A DNA stretch of 64,000 nucleotides from JANNBN01 sp031385545 (GCA_031385545.1 JANNBN010000033.1:1-64000); one strand, 5' to 3'. Shown: positions 17,230 through 26,018, counted from the first letter of the stretch. The notes: generated by a model not told the origin, from the letters alone. A program made the numbers and translations.

Positions 17230-18279
17230 TCAACTCGATGGGTGGTCGTTCAGAAGCTGGTCTGTTGTGGGGTCACCGGCGATGAGGGCGTAGTTGTGGA
17301 CGTCGATGCGGCGGACGTTGGGTGGTGAGCCTTGCAGTCCGGCCGACCGGAGAACACCCTCGTCGGTGAACCCCGACCGCTCCAGAACGCGCTGTGAAGC
17401 CGGATTCCCAACGACCACTTCGCCGATCACTCGCAGGTACCCTGCCCGAAGGACTTCGGCAGTGAGCGCGCGGGTTGCGGTGGTGGCGTAGCCCTTGCCC
17501 CGTGAGGATTTGGCCAACCAGTAGCCCACTTCGCCTGCACGGTCGTCCGCGTGCACCCGAACCAGCCCGGCCATGCCGACCGGTGAGCCGTCAGCTGCGA
17601 CGATCAGGTAGTTGCGGGCCAGCGCTCGCTCGGCCTTCCATGTGTTCGCACGGTTCACAAATTCGCTGGCCGTTTCATGTGTGTAGGGCGAAGGGATGCC
17701 GGTCCACTGCGGGATCTGCGGGTCCTGGCAGGACTCCACCAACCACTCGATGTCGTCCGGGGTCGGTAGCCGTAACGTGACACCACCGCCGCACGCGATG
17801 ACATCGGGCATCAGGCTCAACGTCACCCGCCGCAGGTCGTCGGTGTGGTGGTCCAGGTGTTCGATGTAGTCCAGCAACTGCTCAAGGGGAAGTGCTTCCG
17901 CACCCGACAGCGACACCGGCACGCGCCATGCGGATTCGGGAAACCGGTGGAGCAGCCAAACGATCTGCTGGTTAAGCGCTTCCCATAGCGCGATGAGATC
18001 TGCCCACGGCCGCTCGGCCCAACCGTTCGCGTCAACCCATTGCATCTGCTCGTAGCCGTCGATGCGCAGCACACCATCGACAAGGTGCTCACTAATCTGC
18101 GCGCGTATCAACCGTTGGTGGTTGTTCATCGCAGAATCGACGAGGTGTCCCACAAGTTGTTTGGCGGTCCACTCGCCCTCGCTGATCGGCATCGTTGCGG
18201 CGCGGTCGGTGATTGTGCGCAAGCGCCACACGACATCGGTGATCCGCTGCGCGAGTGCGACTGGTTCGATTCGGGTCAT
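17230..18279 (-). CDS. DinB-like domain fused to a GNAT acetyltransferase
   Basis: 349 residues. Residues 1 to about 155 resemble the DinB/DUF664 four-helix metal-binding fold, with metal-ligand candidates in LVGHLVDSAMNNHQR and YIEHLDHHTDDLRR. The rest is a RimJ/RimL-type GNAT domain, with the acetyl-CoA loop in KSSRGKGYATTATRAL and NPASQRVLERSGF downstream. DinB-fold proteins include thiol-dependent S-transferases, for example mycothiol-dependent enzymes in Actinobacteria. The fusion suggests a two-step modification, but no substrate can be named. Transcription looks leaderless (TACGGT, six bases, ATG). Confidence 0.85.
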   Translation of the reverse strand: MTRIEPVALAQRITDVVWRLRTITDRAATMPISEGEWTAKQLVGHLVDSAMNNHQRLIRAQISEHLVDGVLRIDGYEQMQWVDANGWAERPWADLIALWEALNQQIVWLLHRFPESAWRVPVSLSGAEALPLEQLLDYIEHLDHHTDDLRRVTLSLMPDVIACGGGVTLRLPTPDDIEWLVESCQDPQIPQWTGIPSPYTHETASEFVNRANTWKAERALARNYLIVAADGSPVGMAGLVRVHADDRAGEVGYWLAKSSRGKGYATTATRALTAEVLRAGYLRVIGEVVVGNPASQRVLERSGFTDEGVLRSAGLQGSPPNVRRIDVHNYALIAGDPTTDQLLNDHPSS

Positions 18280-18291
18280 CAGTCAACCGTA
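18280..18291 (-). promoter_or_regulatory. -10 box 6 nt before the DinB-GNAT start (leaderless promoter)
   Basis: Reading leftward: TACGGT (18291-18286), TGACTG, then ATG at 18279. There is no Shine-Dalgarno sequence. The same 6-nt spacing is seen at four other genes in the window. Confidence 0.6.
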
Positions 18292-18300
18292 CCGACGAAG

Positions 18301-18362
18301 GAACCCTCACCTCTCGCCCTTTTGACGTGTTGGCGACGCGAAATCGGGAGAAGTGAGGGTTC
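18301..18362. repeat. Inverted repeat between menF and the DinB-GNAT gene
   Basis: GAACCCTCACCTCTC (18301-18315) is matched with one mismatch by the reverse complement of 18348-18362, around a 32-base spacer. It sits 20 bases past the leftward menF stop. It could be a menF terminator-like structure or a small palindromic repeat. No clear T tract follows. Confidence 0.6.
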
Positions 18363-18382
18363 TTCCTCCCGCACGGCAGCCC

Positions 18383-19621
18383 TCAGGGTCTGACCAGTGC
18401 ACCCAGGATGGCTTGAAATTTCGACCGGGTCTCGGCCAGTTCCGCCTCGGGGTCGCTGTCGCCAACGATGCCATTGCCTGCGTACACGGTTGCCGTTGCG
18501 CCATCGATGCGCGCAACGCGCACATTGACTGCAAACGCGCCGTTGCCGTTACCGTCGACCCATCCGGAAGCACCGGCGTAGCAGCCACGGTCCATCCCTT
18601 CCAACTCCTCGATGACCCGGATGGCAACGTCCTGCGGGTCGCCGCCGACGGCCGGCGTGGGGTGCAACGCGGCGACCAGCTCCAGCACCGATGCGGGTGG
18701 CGACGAAAGGACACCTTCGACGAGCGTGCCGAGGTGGTGCACGTTGGCCAACGTGAGGATCGACGGTTCAGGTTCAGCATCGACGTACGAGCAGTACGGA
18801 AGCAGGTTGTGCAGCAGCCAATCGATGGTGATGCCGTGCTCGTGGCGGTTCTTCGGGCTGGCATGCAACTCGCTCGACAACCGCTGGTCGATGAGCGGAT
18901 CGCTTGACCGCGGTGCGGTGCCGGCCAGCGGGTGCGCTCGCACCACGTCGTTCGTGCGGGAAACGAGCAGCTCCGGCGACGCGCCGACGAAGCCGTCGAT
19001 GCTGAATACGATTGCCGAACTGAAGCTCTGGCGCAGCCGCTCGATGACCGCGGCAGCGTCGATGGGCCGATCGGTGGTGACCCTCACCTCGCGTGCAAGC
19101 ACGAGCTTTCTCAGTTCGCCTGCGTTGATGCGTGCGACCCCGGCAGCAACAACGTTGTCGCGCCAGTCCTCGGGTGAGCGTACGGAGGTCAGCGTCATCG
19201 TGGTGGGCTGCGGGCTGGCCGGCACCCGGCGTGCTTTGACTTGCTCCACCTCGTGCAACGCCGCCTCGATATCTCCAGGCTGCGGGGTCTCGTGCCTGAT
19301 GACCGTGGCCCATCGATGTCCTTCGGGGTCCGAACCCACGACGATCGAAGGGACAATCAGATCGCCGGGTGCAAAGCGGTCGAAAGGAAGCGTGGCCAAC
19401 GCAAGCGGCCCCGAGCCAGGCACGCAGAGCTCGTCGGAATCCCGCATCGCCGCAAGCTGGTGCTGTGCCCGTGCGGCCCCGTCAGGCCGGGACAACGGGA
19501 TGCGCACAGCCTCGCCGAGCCCTGCGACGGCGAACCCGCCGCGTGACCACAGCAGGCCGCTTCGGGCCCCGAGCGCAACAGGGTCCGGGTCGTGGCGCAG
19601 CCGGACAGTAATGGCCTTCAT
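18383..19621 (-). CDS. menF: Isochorismate synthase (MenF/EntC family)
   Basis: Chorismate-binding enzyme converting chorismate to isochorismate, the entry step to menaquinone (or to salicylate and catechol siderophores). About 412 residues. C-terminal signatures are SPELLVSR, HPLAGTAPRS, SELHASPKNRHEHGITIDWL and LHPTPAVGGDP. The long upstream open frame is not coding; MKAITVRLRHDPDP at 19621 shares one base with the preceding MmcQ/YjbR-like stop (TGATG). The nearby menD, menB, menE and menH favour the menaquinone role. Confidence 0.9.
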   Translation of the reverse strand: MKAITVRLRHDPDPVALGARSGLLWSRGGFAVAGLGEAVRIPLSRPDGAARAQHQLAAMRDSDELCVPGSGPLALATLPFDRFAPGDLIVPSIVVGSDPEGHRWATVIRHETPQPGDIEAALHEVEQVKARRVPASPQPTTMTLTSVRSPEDWRDNVVAAGVARINAGELRKLVLAREVRVTTDRPIDAAAVIERLRQSFSSAIVFSIDGFVGASPELLVSRTNDVVRAHPLAGTAPRSSDPLIDQRLSSELHASPKNRHEHGITIDWLLHNLLPYCSYVDAEPEPSILTLANVHHLGTLVEGVLSSPPASVLELVAALHPTPAVGGDPQDVAIRVIEELEGMDRGCYAGASGWVDGNGNGAFAVNVRVARIDGATATVYAGNGIVGDSDPEAELAETRSKFQAILGALVRP

Positions 19622-20019
19622 CAGTTGGGCGGCGCGGTTCGTTCGAATTCGGCTACGAGTTTCTTCGGGGCGATCAGGCACCACGCTTCGTGGATCAACT
19701 CGGTGAGGGTGGCGTCGTCGAGCAGCGGGTCTGTGTCCAGCCGAACTCCGAGCCAGCCGCGATGCCCCACGTACGGCGGGCGGAAATAGACCTGCGGGTC
19801 CTCGTCGATGCGAGCCTCTTGCTCGCCTGGCCCTGCTGCGATCCACATCCCGAAGATCCCGTCACCGTGATGATCGTTGACGGTCGTCACGAACGTCTTC
19901 TTGTCGTTGATGAAGAACGTGGGTTCCCCGTGGGAGAGGCGTTCGGTCACCGATGGAAGCGACGCTGCAATCTTGCGAACACGGTCAACGGGATCCACGA
20001 GACGAGATGTTCGGACCAC
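19621..20019 (-). CDS. MmcQ/YjbR-family protein
   Basis: 132 residues with the CyaY-like fold family signatures: RVRKIAASLPSVTERLSHGEPTFFINDKKTFVTTV and a C-terminal HEAWCLIAPKKLVAEF. The family has a DNA-binding-like fold but no established activity. The start is a GTG at 20019. It is directly coupled to menF (the stop overlaps the menF ATG), so the two are one transcript, but there is no evidence it acts in quinone synthesis. Confidence 0.85.
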   Translation of the reverse strand: MVRTSRLVDPVDRVRKIAASLPSVTERLSHGEPTFFINDKKTFVTTVNDHHGDGIFGMWIAAGPGEQEARIDEDPQVYFRPPYVGHRGWLGVRLDTDPLLDDATLTELIHEAWCLIAPKKLVAEFERTAPPN

Positions 20020-20081
20020 GCCGACAGTTTCACATGGACGGGCTGCGGACCGGCATTCGTGAACGGGTGGCGATCAACGGA

Positions 20082-22196
20082 TCAGCTGATTCGAACGATC
20101 TTCGCAATGCTGGGCACACGGTTGGCATCGAGCACGAACAGCATGTAGTCACCCGGCGGAGCAATGCGGCCGCTGGCCGGTCCGACGGCCGACACCGTGG
20201 CAGTGCCGTTCGCACTCACCTTCGTGACTGTCGCCCGGATCTGCACAGACCGTTGGTCCATGTCCACCGAATGGGTCATGGATCCAAGCGAGACGAGAAC
20301 CGCCTCGGTTGGTCGTGGACCTGTCACGGACAGCGAGAAGGTGCGGCCATATTTCACAGACGTTGGAGCGGCCGTGATGACCGGACGGGTCTTCGACAGG
20401 TAGTCCGGCGAATAGAACTGCAGCGTCGGCTTCTCGAACGTCTGCAGCGTGACCTGGTCCCTTCCACCACCGACGAGGATCCGCCCGTCCGGCAGCAGCA
20501 ACGCGATGTTGTGGTAGCCACGGACGATTCCGGATGAACTGCCGGGTGTGACTGAGAACCCATTCGCCGGGTCGATGTATTGCGGTGCCGTCACGTGTGT
20601 CCCACCGGCGGGGTCGTGACCGTTGATGAGCAGTACTCGCCCGTCCGGCAGGACGACGGTGCTGCCGTGGTGGCGAAGTCCGCCGAGCTCAACCGAGGGC
20701 ACCCTCCAGCCTGGCTGCACAGCTGCATCGAACACGTCGGCGCTGTGCCCCGCACTTGTCCCCATGTAGCCGCCGGCCAGCAGCACCGCCCCGTTGTTGT
20801 AACCCCATTGCGCGTTGCTGAGACGTATCGGGAGCATCGTGGTCGACACTCCCCAGTTGATCGCTGTCTGCTCGGCAACGCCCGGTCTGCCTGCCCGACC
20901 CGCCACCCAACCTTCGGTGACAGCCGAGTTTGCGAGGACGGGATAGCCGAACTCACCGATCATCAGCAGGTCGGCGCTGCCGACAGCAGACGGCAGCACC
21001 GTCTCGGCGGTGTAGTCACGCGCAGCCAGGAGGCTGGACGTGTTGGAGTGGGCCGAATACAGGCTGCGGGTGCCGGCGGGCAGCGTCAGCATCTCCGATG
21101 ACAGGTTGGTGTAGAGCCCGGACGCCGCAACGAACTCGTGTCCTCCGAACACCATGATCCGTCCGTCCGACATTCGGGTGACGGACGGATACCAGCGCCC
21201 GAACGTGCCGTAAGGCGCTGTACCAACCATCGTGCCGCTCTGCCGCGTCCACGCCCCGTTCGCGTAGACGGCCGTCGTTTCAAGCCCGAACACCACGGTC
21301 TCGCCCGTTGAAACGACGACAACGCGCCGCGTCCCACCCGCAGCGACCAAACGTCCGTCGGCGGTGTGCACCGCTCCCATACAGATCAGCCCGTCCTCAA
21401 TGTACGCGTCGCCGGAGACAACACCGTCGAGCTCGAGCGGCTCAGGAACTTCTGCTGCGACGAGAGTCGGCGGGACACTGATGCCCAACGGGGTCGGCAC
21501 GTAGCGCCACGACACGTCGTCGACGGCGGTGTCGGCGAGGGTCGGTTCGGCCGCGGACACGACGCCGACGAACACCACGCTTCCGTCCCCCATCAGCGCA
21601 GCATGCACGGGGTTGGCCCAGCGTCCGTCGGCTGTGCGGACGGTTATCGGTGCCGACCATCCGTCGGTGAGTACTGCTGCTGCCGCCGTCGTTGCGGAGG
21701 CCGTCGTTTCGGTGGCCACCGAACCAGTGGTGGAACGAGCGTTTGCGTCAAATGGCGAGGGCTCTTCGAGGGGCGCCGGCTGTGGGGTTGCTGCTGCGTC
21801 ATTGGCAGTGGAGTTGATGCCCGTGTTGCGGTTGCCGACTACTGCGAGCGGGGCAGCGTGACCATTGTGGGACGAGTGCGCGTTGGCCGACGACGTTTGT
21901 CCGGTGGACGATCGCATGTCGTCCAGTTCGTCGTTGAGCGCAACCAACTGTGCTGGGCTGAGGAGGTCGGACTTCACCGCTGATTTGCCGCCGGGTGGCT
22001 TGGGACCGTTGCCCGGCTTCTCCCTGCCACTGAGGTGAATGACCGGCGATGCATGGTCGTGCGGGTCATTCGACCATGCGCCGGCCACTCGCACGTGCGA
22101 AGCGCCGTTGGCCGGATCGGAATCGAATGGGCCCGCGAGCACGGCGAACGTGAGCACGACGGCGGTGGCTACCCCGCCCAGTGGTCGAACATGCAT
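20082..22196 (-). CDS. Secreted galactose-oxidase/glyoxal-oxidase-like copper radical oxidase
   Basis: 704 residues. A short N-terminal hydrophobic stretch serves as signal peptide (VVLTFAVLAGPF). A low-complexity linker follows, then a kelch-type seven-bladed propeller and a C-terminal DUF1929 domain. The copper radical site can be traced: a Cys in DGLICMGAVHT and a Tyr in RWYPSVTRMSDG (thioether pair), Tyr-His in RGYHNIALLLPDGR and a His in LGSMTHSVDMDQR. Such enzymes oxidise alcohols or aldehydes and release H2O2. The ribosome site GGAGAAAG directly precedes the ATG. Substrate unknown. Confidence 0.85.
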   Translation of the reverse strand: MHVRPLGGVATAVVLTFAVLAGPFDSDPANGASHVRVAGAWSNDPHDHASPVIHLSGREKPGNGPKPPGGKSAVKSDLLSPAQLVALNDELDDMRSSTGQTSSANAHSSHNGHAAPLAVVGNRNTGINSTANDAAATPQPAPLEEPSPFDANARSTTGSVATETTASATTAAAAVLTDGWSAPITVRTADGRWANPVHAALMGDGSVVFVGVVSAAEPTLADTAVDDVSWRYVPTPLGISVPPTLVAAEVPEPLELDGVVSGDAYIEDGLICMGAVHTADGRLVAAGGTRRVVVVSTGETVVFGLETTAVYANGAWTRQSGTMVGTAPYGTFGRWYPSVTRMSDGRIMVFGGHEFVAASGLYTNLSSEMLTLPAGTRSLYSAHSNTSSLLAARDYTAETVLPSAVGSADLLMIGEFGYPVLANSAVTEGWVAGRAGRPGVAEQTAINWGVSTTMLPIRLSNAQWGYNNGAVLLAGGYMGTSAGHSADVFDAAVQPGWRVPSVELGGLRHHGSTVVLPDGRVLLINGHDPAGGTHVTAPQYIDPANGFSVTPGSSSGIVRGYHNIALLLPDGRILVGGGRDQVTLQTFEKPTLQFYSPDYLSKTRPVITAAPTSVKYGRTFSLSVTGPRPTEAVLVSLGSMTHSVDMDQRSVQIRATVTKVSANGTATVSAVGPASGRIAPPGDYMLFVLDANRVPSIAKIVRIS

Positions 22197-22308
22197 CTTT
22201 CTCCGCGTTTCCGTCTCGCAAGAAGCCGGAAAAATGTCCGACCGGTCAAAGGGTGAACGACTCCGCGCCAGTGATCAAGCGAAATCTGCCGCCAAACGTC
22301 CCTGCGTG

Positions 22309-22767
22309 ATGAGTCAGGATGGGACGGTGCAACGGACTATCGCTGCTGACACCCCCGCGCCACCGGCGAAACTGTTCGAGGTGATGTCGGATCTCACGAC
22401 GTACCAACGATGGATGGACCTCATCGAGCGGTGCGAACCCGCAGTCGCGGTCGCAGGCGATGAAGGTCCGGCGTGGTGGGTCACTTTGCGGGCCAAAGTC
22501 GGCCCCTTCGCGCGGTCGAAGCGCCTCAGGATGGTTCGGACAGAAGCAGAGGCGAACTCGCTCACCCGCTTCGAACGGCGAGAGACCGATGGTCGGAAGC
22601 ACAGCGACTGGGTGATGACGGCGCGGATCGATCCGATCGACACGGGCAGCCAGGTGTCGGTAGAGCTGTCCTACACCGGCGGACTATGGTCCGGACCGCT
22701 CGATGTCGTCCTCGGCTCGCAGGTGGATTCGGCAGTGCCACGTCTGCGCGCATACGTTTCGGCCTGA
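22309..22767 (+). CDS. SRPBCC-family (polyketide-cyclase-like) protein
   Basis: About 152 residues with the START/SRPBCC pattern: RTIAADTPAPPAKLFEVMSDLTTYQRWMD, internal RFERRETDGRKHSDWVMTARIDP, and a C-terminal helix. These domains bind hydrophobic ligands; some are cyclases, hydratases or AHSA1-like. The start is uncertain: ATG at 22309 is chosen, with ATG at 22234 and GTG at 22327 as alternatives. It lies 7 bases before menE on the same strand, so it is probably co-transcribed with it. Confidence 0.75.
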   Translation: MSQDGTVQRTIAADTPAPPAKLFEVMSDLTTYQRWMDLIERCEPAVAVAGDEGPAWWVTLRAKVGPFARSKRLRMVRTEAEANSLTRFERRETDGRKHSDWVMTARIDPIDTGSQVSVELSYTGGLWSGPLDVVLGSQVDSAVPRLRAYVSA

Positions 22768-22774
22768 GTAGCAG

Positions 22775-23914
22775 ATGCCTGATCTGGTCCTCATCGACCA
22801 ACCGGCCGGGCCGGCGTACCTCGACGCAATCAAGACGGTTCTCGATGCGGGCGATGCATTTGCACCCGTCGATCAGCGGCTTCCCGCACCTGAACGTGGT
22901 GCGGTGATTCGAGCGCTCAGGCCGACGGCGGTCATCGGCCTCAACGGTGTCCGACATCCGCTCAGCGGGGGTCGTCCGGTCGACCCCGGTGACGCCTTTG
23001 TGATGACCACCAGCGGCACGACCGGTGCGCCGAAACCGGTTGTTCACACCGTCCGATCCATGCAGGCGTCAGCGTGGGCGACCACCCGAGCGCTCGGCAT
23101 CGACCCTGCAGATGACCGATGGCTCGCCTGCCTGCCTGTCGCCCACATCGGAGGGCTCTCGGTGCTGTTGCGGTCATTGTGCACCGATACGCCGGTGACC
23201 GTGTTGCCGGGTTTCGATGCTGAGCGGGTCATGCAGGAAGCGCGCAACGGCAATGCCACTCGCGTCTCGCTGGTCACCAAGGCACTGCGCTCCATCGATC
23301 CATCGGTCTTCCGAACCGTTCTGTTGGGAGGCGCAGCACCTCCGGCAGACCGGCCGGCGAACTGCATCGCCACATACGGCATGACCGAGACCGGTTCCGG
23401 CGTTGTGTACGAACGTCGTGCGCTTGATTGCGTCGAGTTACGCGTCGACCAGGCCGGTGGGATCTGGGTTCGGGGCCCGATGCTGCTGCGCGCATATCGT
23501 ATGCATGCAGAGGATATAGATCCGAAGACAGCGGATGGGTGGTTCGCCACCGGCGATGCCGGCGGATTCAACCCTGATGGCAGCCTGTTCGTTTCGGGCC
23601 GGGTGGGCGACGTGATCGTCTCCGGCGGCGAGAAGATCTGGCCAGAACGGGTCGAGCCGCTGCTGGCGAATCATCCTCTCGTTGGCGAAGTTGCGGTTGC
23701 CGGCCGGCCGGACCGTGACTGGGGATCGGTGCTGGTGGCGCACGTGGTTCCAACCGACCACGTGCATCCACCCAGCCTGGAAGAACTGCGCGAATTCGTG
23801 AAGCGGTCCCTCCCGCCCTGGTATGCGCCCAAGGCGTTGCAACTGCATGCGACGCTGCCCCGAACGGGATCGGGAAAGGTACGCCGTGCCGAGCTGGGAG
23901 ACTGGCCGGCATGA
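22775..23914 (+). CDS. menE: O-succinylbenzoate-CoA ligase MenE
   Basis: Acyl-adenylate-forming enzyme that activates o-succinylbenzoate for MenB. 379 residues, short as is usual for actinobacterial MenE. The AMP-binding P-loop is TTSGTTGAPKP. CIATYGMTETGSG, DGWFATGDAGGFNPDGSLFVSGRVGDVIVSGGEKIWP and the late Lys in LPRTGSGKVRR complete the site. The stop overlaps the ATG of a 52-residue ORF. menC is absent from the window. Confidence 0.93.
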   Translation: MPDLVLIDQPAGPAYLDAIKTVLDAGDAFAPVDQRLPAPERGAVIRALRPTAVIGLNGVRHPLSGGRPVDPGDAFVMTTSGTTGAPKPVVHTVRSMQASAWATTRALGIDPADDRWLACLPVAHIGGLSVLLRSLCTDTPVTVLPGFDAERVMQEARNGNATRVSLVTKALRSIDPSVFRTVLLGGAAPPADRPANCIATYGMTETGSGVVYERRALDCVELRVDQAGGIWVRGPMLLRAYRMHAEDIDPKTADGWFATGDAGGFNPDGSLFVSGRVGDVIVSGGEKIWPERVEPLLANHPLVGEVAVAGRPDRDWGSVLVAHVVPTDHVHPPSLEELREFVKRSLPPWYAPKALQLHATLPRTGSGKVRRAELGDWPA

Positions 23915-24069
23915 CCGAGCGTGCTGCCCCAAGTCCGACGAAGCTGCTCGACCAGTGGATGGAATGGGAGCGCGGCGACGAGACCCCAGGTCGTGTGATG
24001 GCCAACTTGAAGATCGGTGGGCTGCGCGAGCTGCTCGAATCGTGGGCGGCTGCCGAATTGGCGGGCTGA
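23911..24069 (+). CDS. Small conserved-looking protein, 52 residues
   Basis: A short ORF starting with an ATGA overlap on the menE stop and ending 4 bases before the NUDIX gene start, so it is tightly embedded in an operon. The product begins MTERAAPSPTKLLDQWMEWE and ends ELLESWAAAELAG. It is helical and amphipathic, with acidic and Trp-rich motifs (QWMEWERGDETPGRV) and no signal peptide. I recall similar small actinobacterial proteins but can assign no function. The two-sided coupling argues that it is real. Confidence 0.7.
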   Translation: MTERAAPSPTKLLDQWMEWERGDETPGRVMANLKIGGLRELLESWAAAELAG

Positions 24070-24073
24070 CCCT

Positions 24074-24796
24074 ATGGCGAGGGGCGGTCAGCAGACCATT
24101 CCACGTCCTGAGTCGTGGATGGCCGGAGAACCCAACCCGTGGTTGGCATCTCGAGACCAGTTGTGGCGCTACGACCCCTCGTGGGTCGCATCGGTTCTGT
24201 CACGAATCGCCCAGCACGAGTCCCACGAGTTGCACGGAACCGCGCGGACCGATATGCCGACAACCCCGATGCGGCCGCCGTTCGTCGACGCGACGAAGGA
24301 GAGCGGCGTGCTTGCACCGCTGTTCCACCGTGACGGCGAGCTGCGGGTCCTGCTGACTCGCCGGGACGGGCAACTTCGAAACCATAAGGGCGAAGTCGCG
24401 TTTCCAGGAGGACGGCTCGACAAGGGCGAGACCCCGGTGCAGGCCGCTCTGCGCGAAACGCATGAAGAAGTTGGCCTGCCACCCGAACGCGTGCGGATCC
24501 TTGGGAGCATCGAACCACTGACCACCGTCATCAGCGCAGCGAAGATCACGCCGTTCGTGGGCTTTGTCGACGGTGAGATGCCGCTGCTCGTTCCCAGCCC
24601 GGGTGAGGTCGACCGAATCTTCGATGTGTCGCTGTTCGAGCTGACGCACCCGGACTGTTACCACGAGGAGATCTGGCCGTACGCCGACGGGGCATTTCCC
24701 ATCTGGTTCTTCGACGTCGAGGACGACACCATCTGGGGCGCAACCGGCCGCATGCTGCGTCGCCTGTTGGACCTGGTGCTGCTTACCGACGCGTAA
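24074..24796 (+). CDS. NUDIX hydrolase, CoA-pyrophosphatase-like
   Basis: 240 residues. The NUDIX box is complete: GGRLDKGETPVQAALRETHEEVGL. The preceding VLLTRRDGQLRNHKGEVAFPGG is the UPF0035/NudL signature of coenzyme A pyrophosphatases, which hydrolyse CoA or CoA esters. An N-terminal extension of about 60 residues precedes the domain. ATG at 24074 follows the small ORF by 4 bases. The gene converges with the YcaQ-like gene, overlapping it by 14 bases. Confidence 0.88.
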   Translation: MARGGQQTIPRPESWMAGEPNPWLASRDQLWRYDPSWVASVLSRIAQHESHELHGTARTDMPTTPMRPPFVDATKESGVLAPLFHRDGELRVLLTRRDGQLRNHKGEVAFPGGRLDKGETPVQAALRETHEEVGLPPERVRILGSIEPLTTVISAAKITPFVGFVDGEMPLLVPSPGEVDRIFDVSLFELTHPDCYHEEIWPYADGAFPIWFFDVEDDTIWGATGRMLRRLLDLVLLTDA

Positions 24797-26006
24797 TCAG
24801 CGCTGCGTTTGCCTTGCCGAGTGCACCTGACAGGTCCCCCTTGGTGGTCGTGACCACGCCGCCCTGCAAGCCCAACCACGCCGCCATCTCGCGGAGTTCT
24901 GCGAGCAGTTCGTCGGCGATGAATGGTTCATGGATGCCCGGTTCACCCCACGCGGACTGGACCAGCAGGACGCCTGCTGCCCGGTCGGCCTTCAAGTCGA
25001 CCCGAGCAACCAACTCGTCGCCGAGCAGAAACGGCAAGACGTAGTAACCGTACTGACGTTTCGCCGCAGGGACGTAGATCTCGATGCGGTAGCGCATACC
25101 GAAAAGCCGTTCCGTTCGCTCGCGCTCCCAGATGAGGGGATCGAACGGTGACAGCAGCGCGCGTGCTGCCACCGTGCGGGGGTGCAGCGCAGCGGGGTGC
25201 AGGTATGCCTGCTGTTTCCAACCGGCGACGCGCACTGGAATGAGACGGCCGTCCTCAACAAGTTCGTCCAGCCGAGGCTGCGCGTTCTTCAGTCGGTAGT
25301 AGTCATCCAGGTCCGTCCGGGTTCCCACCCCGTGGGCGCGAGCGGCAATCATCAACAGCTCGCGCTGGGCTTCTTCCACGCTGGGGGTGGGCGCGTCGAG
25401 GACGTGCTTCGGCAGGATGCGGTGCACGACGTCGTACTCACGCTCGAAGGATTGGGGGCGTCGGCGCGCGGAGACACGGCCGCACCAGAACAGGTATTCC
25501 AACGCCATCTTCTCGTCGCCCCAGCTCCACCACGGTCCGGCCTTGCGTCGATCGGGGGCGAGCTCAGACGCTGCGATCGGACCGAGTTCCTCGACCCGTT
25601 GGTAGACCTCTTCGACGAACCCGGGCTTTTCCTTGTTGAGCCGGAGTAACCCACCCCAGCCTGTCTCGTGACGCTTTGCCGCCTCCATCCGCCAACGAAG
25701 AAGGCGATGCTGCTCGACAGGGATCAACGAGGCTTCATGGCCCCAGTACTCGAACAGTTCGTCGGCCAAGATCATCGAGGGCAGCAGATCACGGCGATGC
25801 GCGCCCAGCCGTGCGAAGACGGGCAGTTCCTGCTGACGGGTGAGCACGTTGACGCTGTCCACCTGGATGAGCCCCATGCGATCCACGATGCGGCGGCCGT
25901 GGCGACGATCGACCGCACCGGTGGGCCGTGGGGTGGTGAAACCCTGTGCGGCGATGGCAATTCGGCGAGCCTGAAGAGGTGACAGGGATTCGATGATGCG
26001 AGGCAC
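24783..26006 (-). CDS. YcaQ/AlkX-like winged-helix DNA glycosylase
   Basis: 407 residues of the HTH_42 family. Members unhook interstrand crosslinks or remove alkylated bases (E. coli YcaQ; Streptomyces AlkZ protects against azinomycin). The catalytic Q-phi-D form typical of YcaQ appears as GLIQVDSVNVLTR near residue 46. The pattern PVEQHRLLRWRMEAAKR and the central WWSWGDEKMALEYLFW region are family features. The start is GTG, six bases after a TAGCGT -10 box, so probably leaderless. Confidence 0.85.
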   Translation of the reverse strand: MPRIIESLSPLQARRIAIAAQGFTTPRPTGAVDRRHGRRIVDRMGLIQVDSVNVLTRQQELPVFARLGAHRRDLLPSMILADELFEYWGHEASLIPVEQHRLLRWRMEAAKRHETGWGGLLRLNKEKPGFVEEVYQRVEELGPIAASELAPDRRKAGPWWSWGDEKMALEYLFWCGRVSARRRPQSFEREYDVVHRILPKHVLDAPTPSVEEAQRELLMIAARAHGVGTRTDLDDYYRLKNAQPRLDELVEDGRLIPVRVAGWKQQAYLHPAALHPRTVAARALLSPFDPLIWERERTERLFGMRYRIEIYVPAAKRQYGYYVLPFLLGDELVARVDLKADRAAGVLLVQSAWGEPGIHEPFIADELLAELREMAAWLGLQGGVVTTTKGDLSGALGKANAALITRR

Positions 26007-26018
26007 CGGGCGACGCTA
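26007..26018 (-). promoter_or_regulatory. -10 box 6 nt before the YcaQ-like start (leaderless promoter)
   Basis: Reading leftward: TAGCGT (26018-26013), CGCCCG, then GTG at 26006. The spacing is identical to the other leaderless candidates. No ribosome-binding sequence is visible. Confidence 0.55.
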
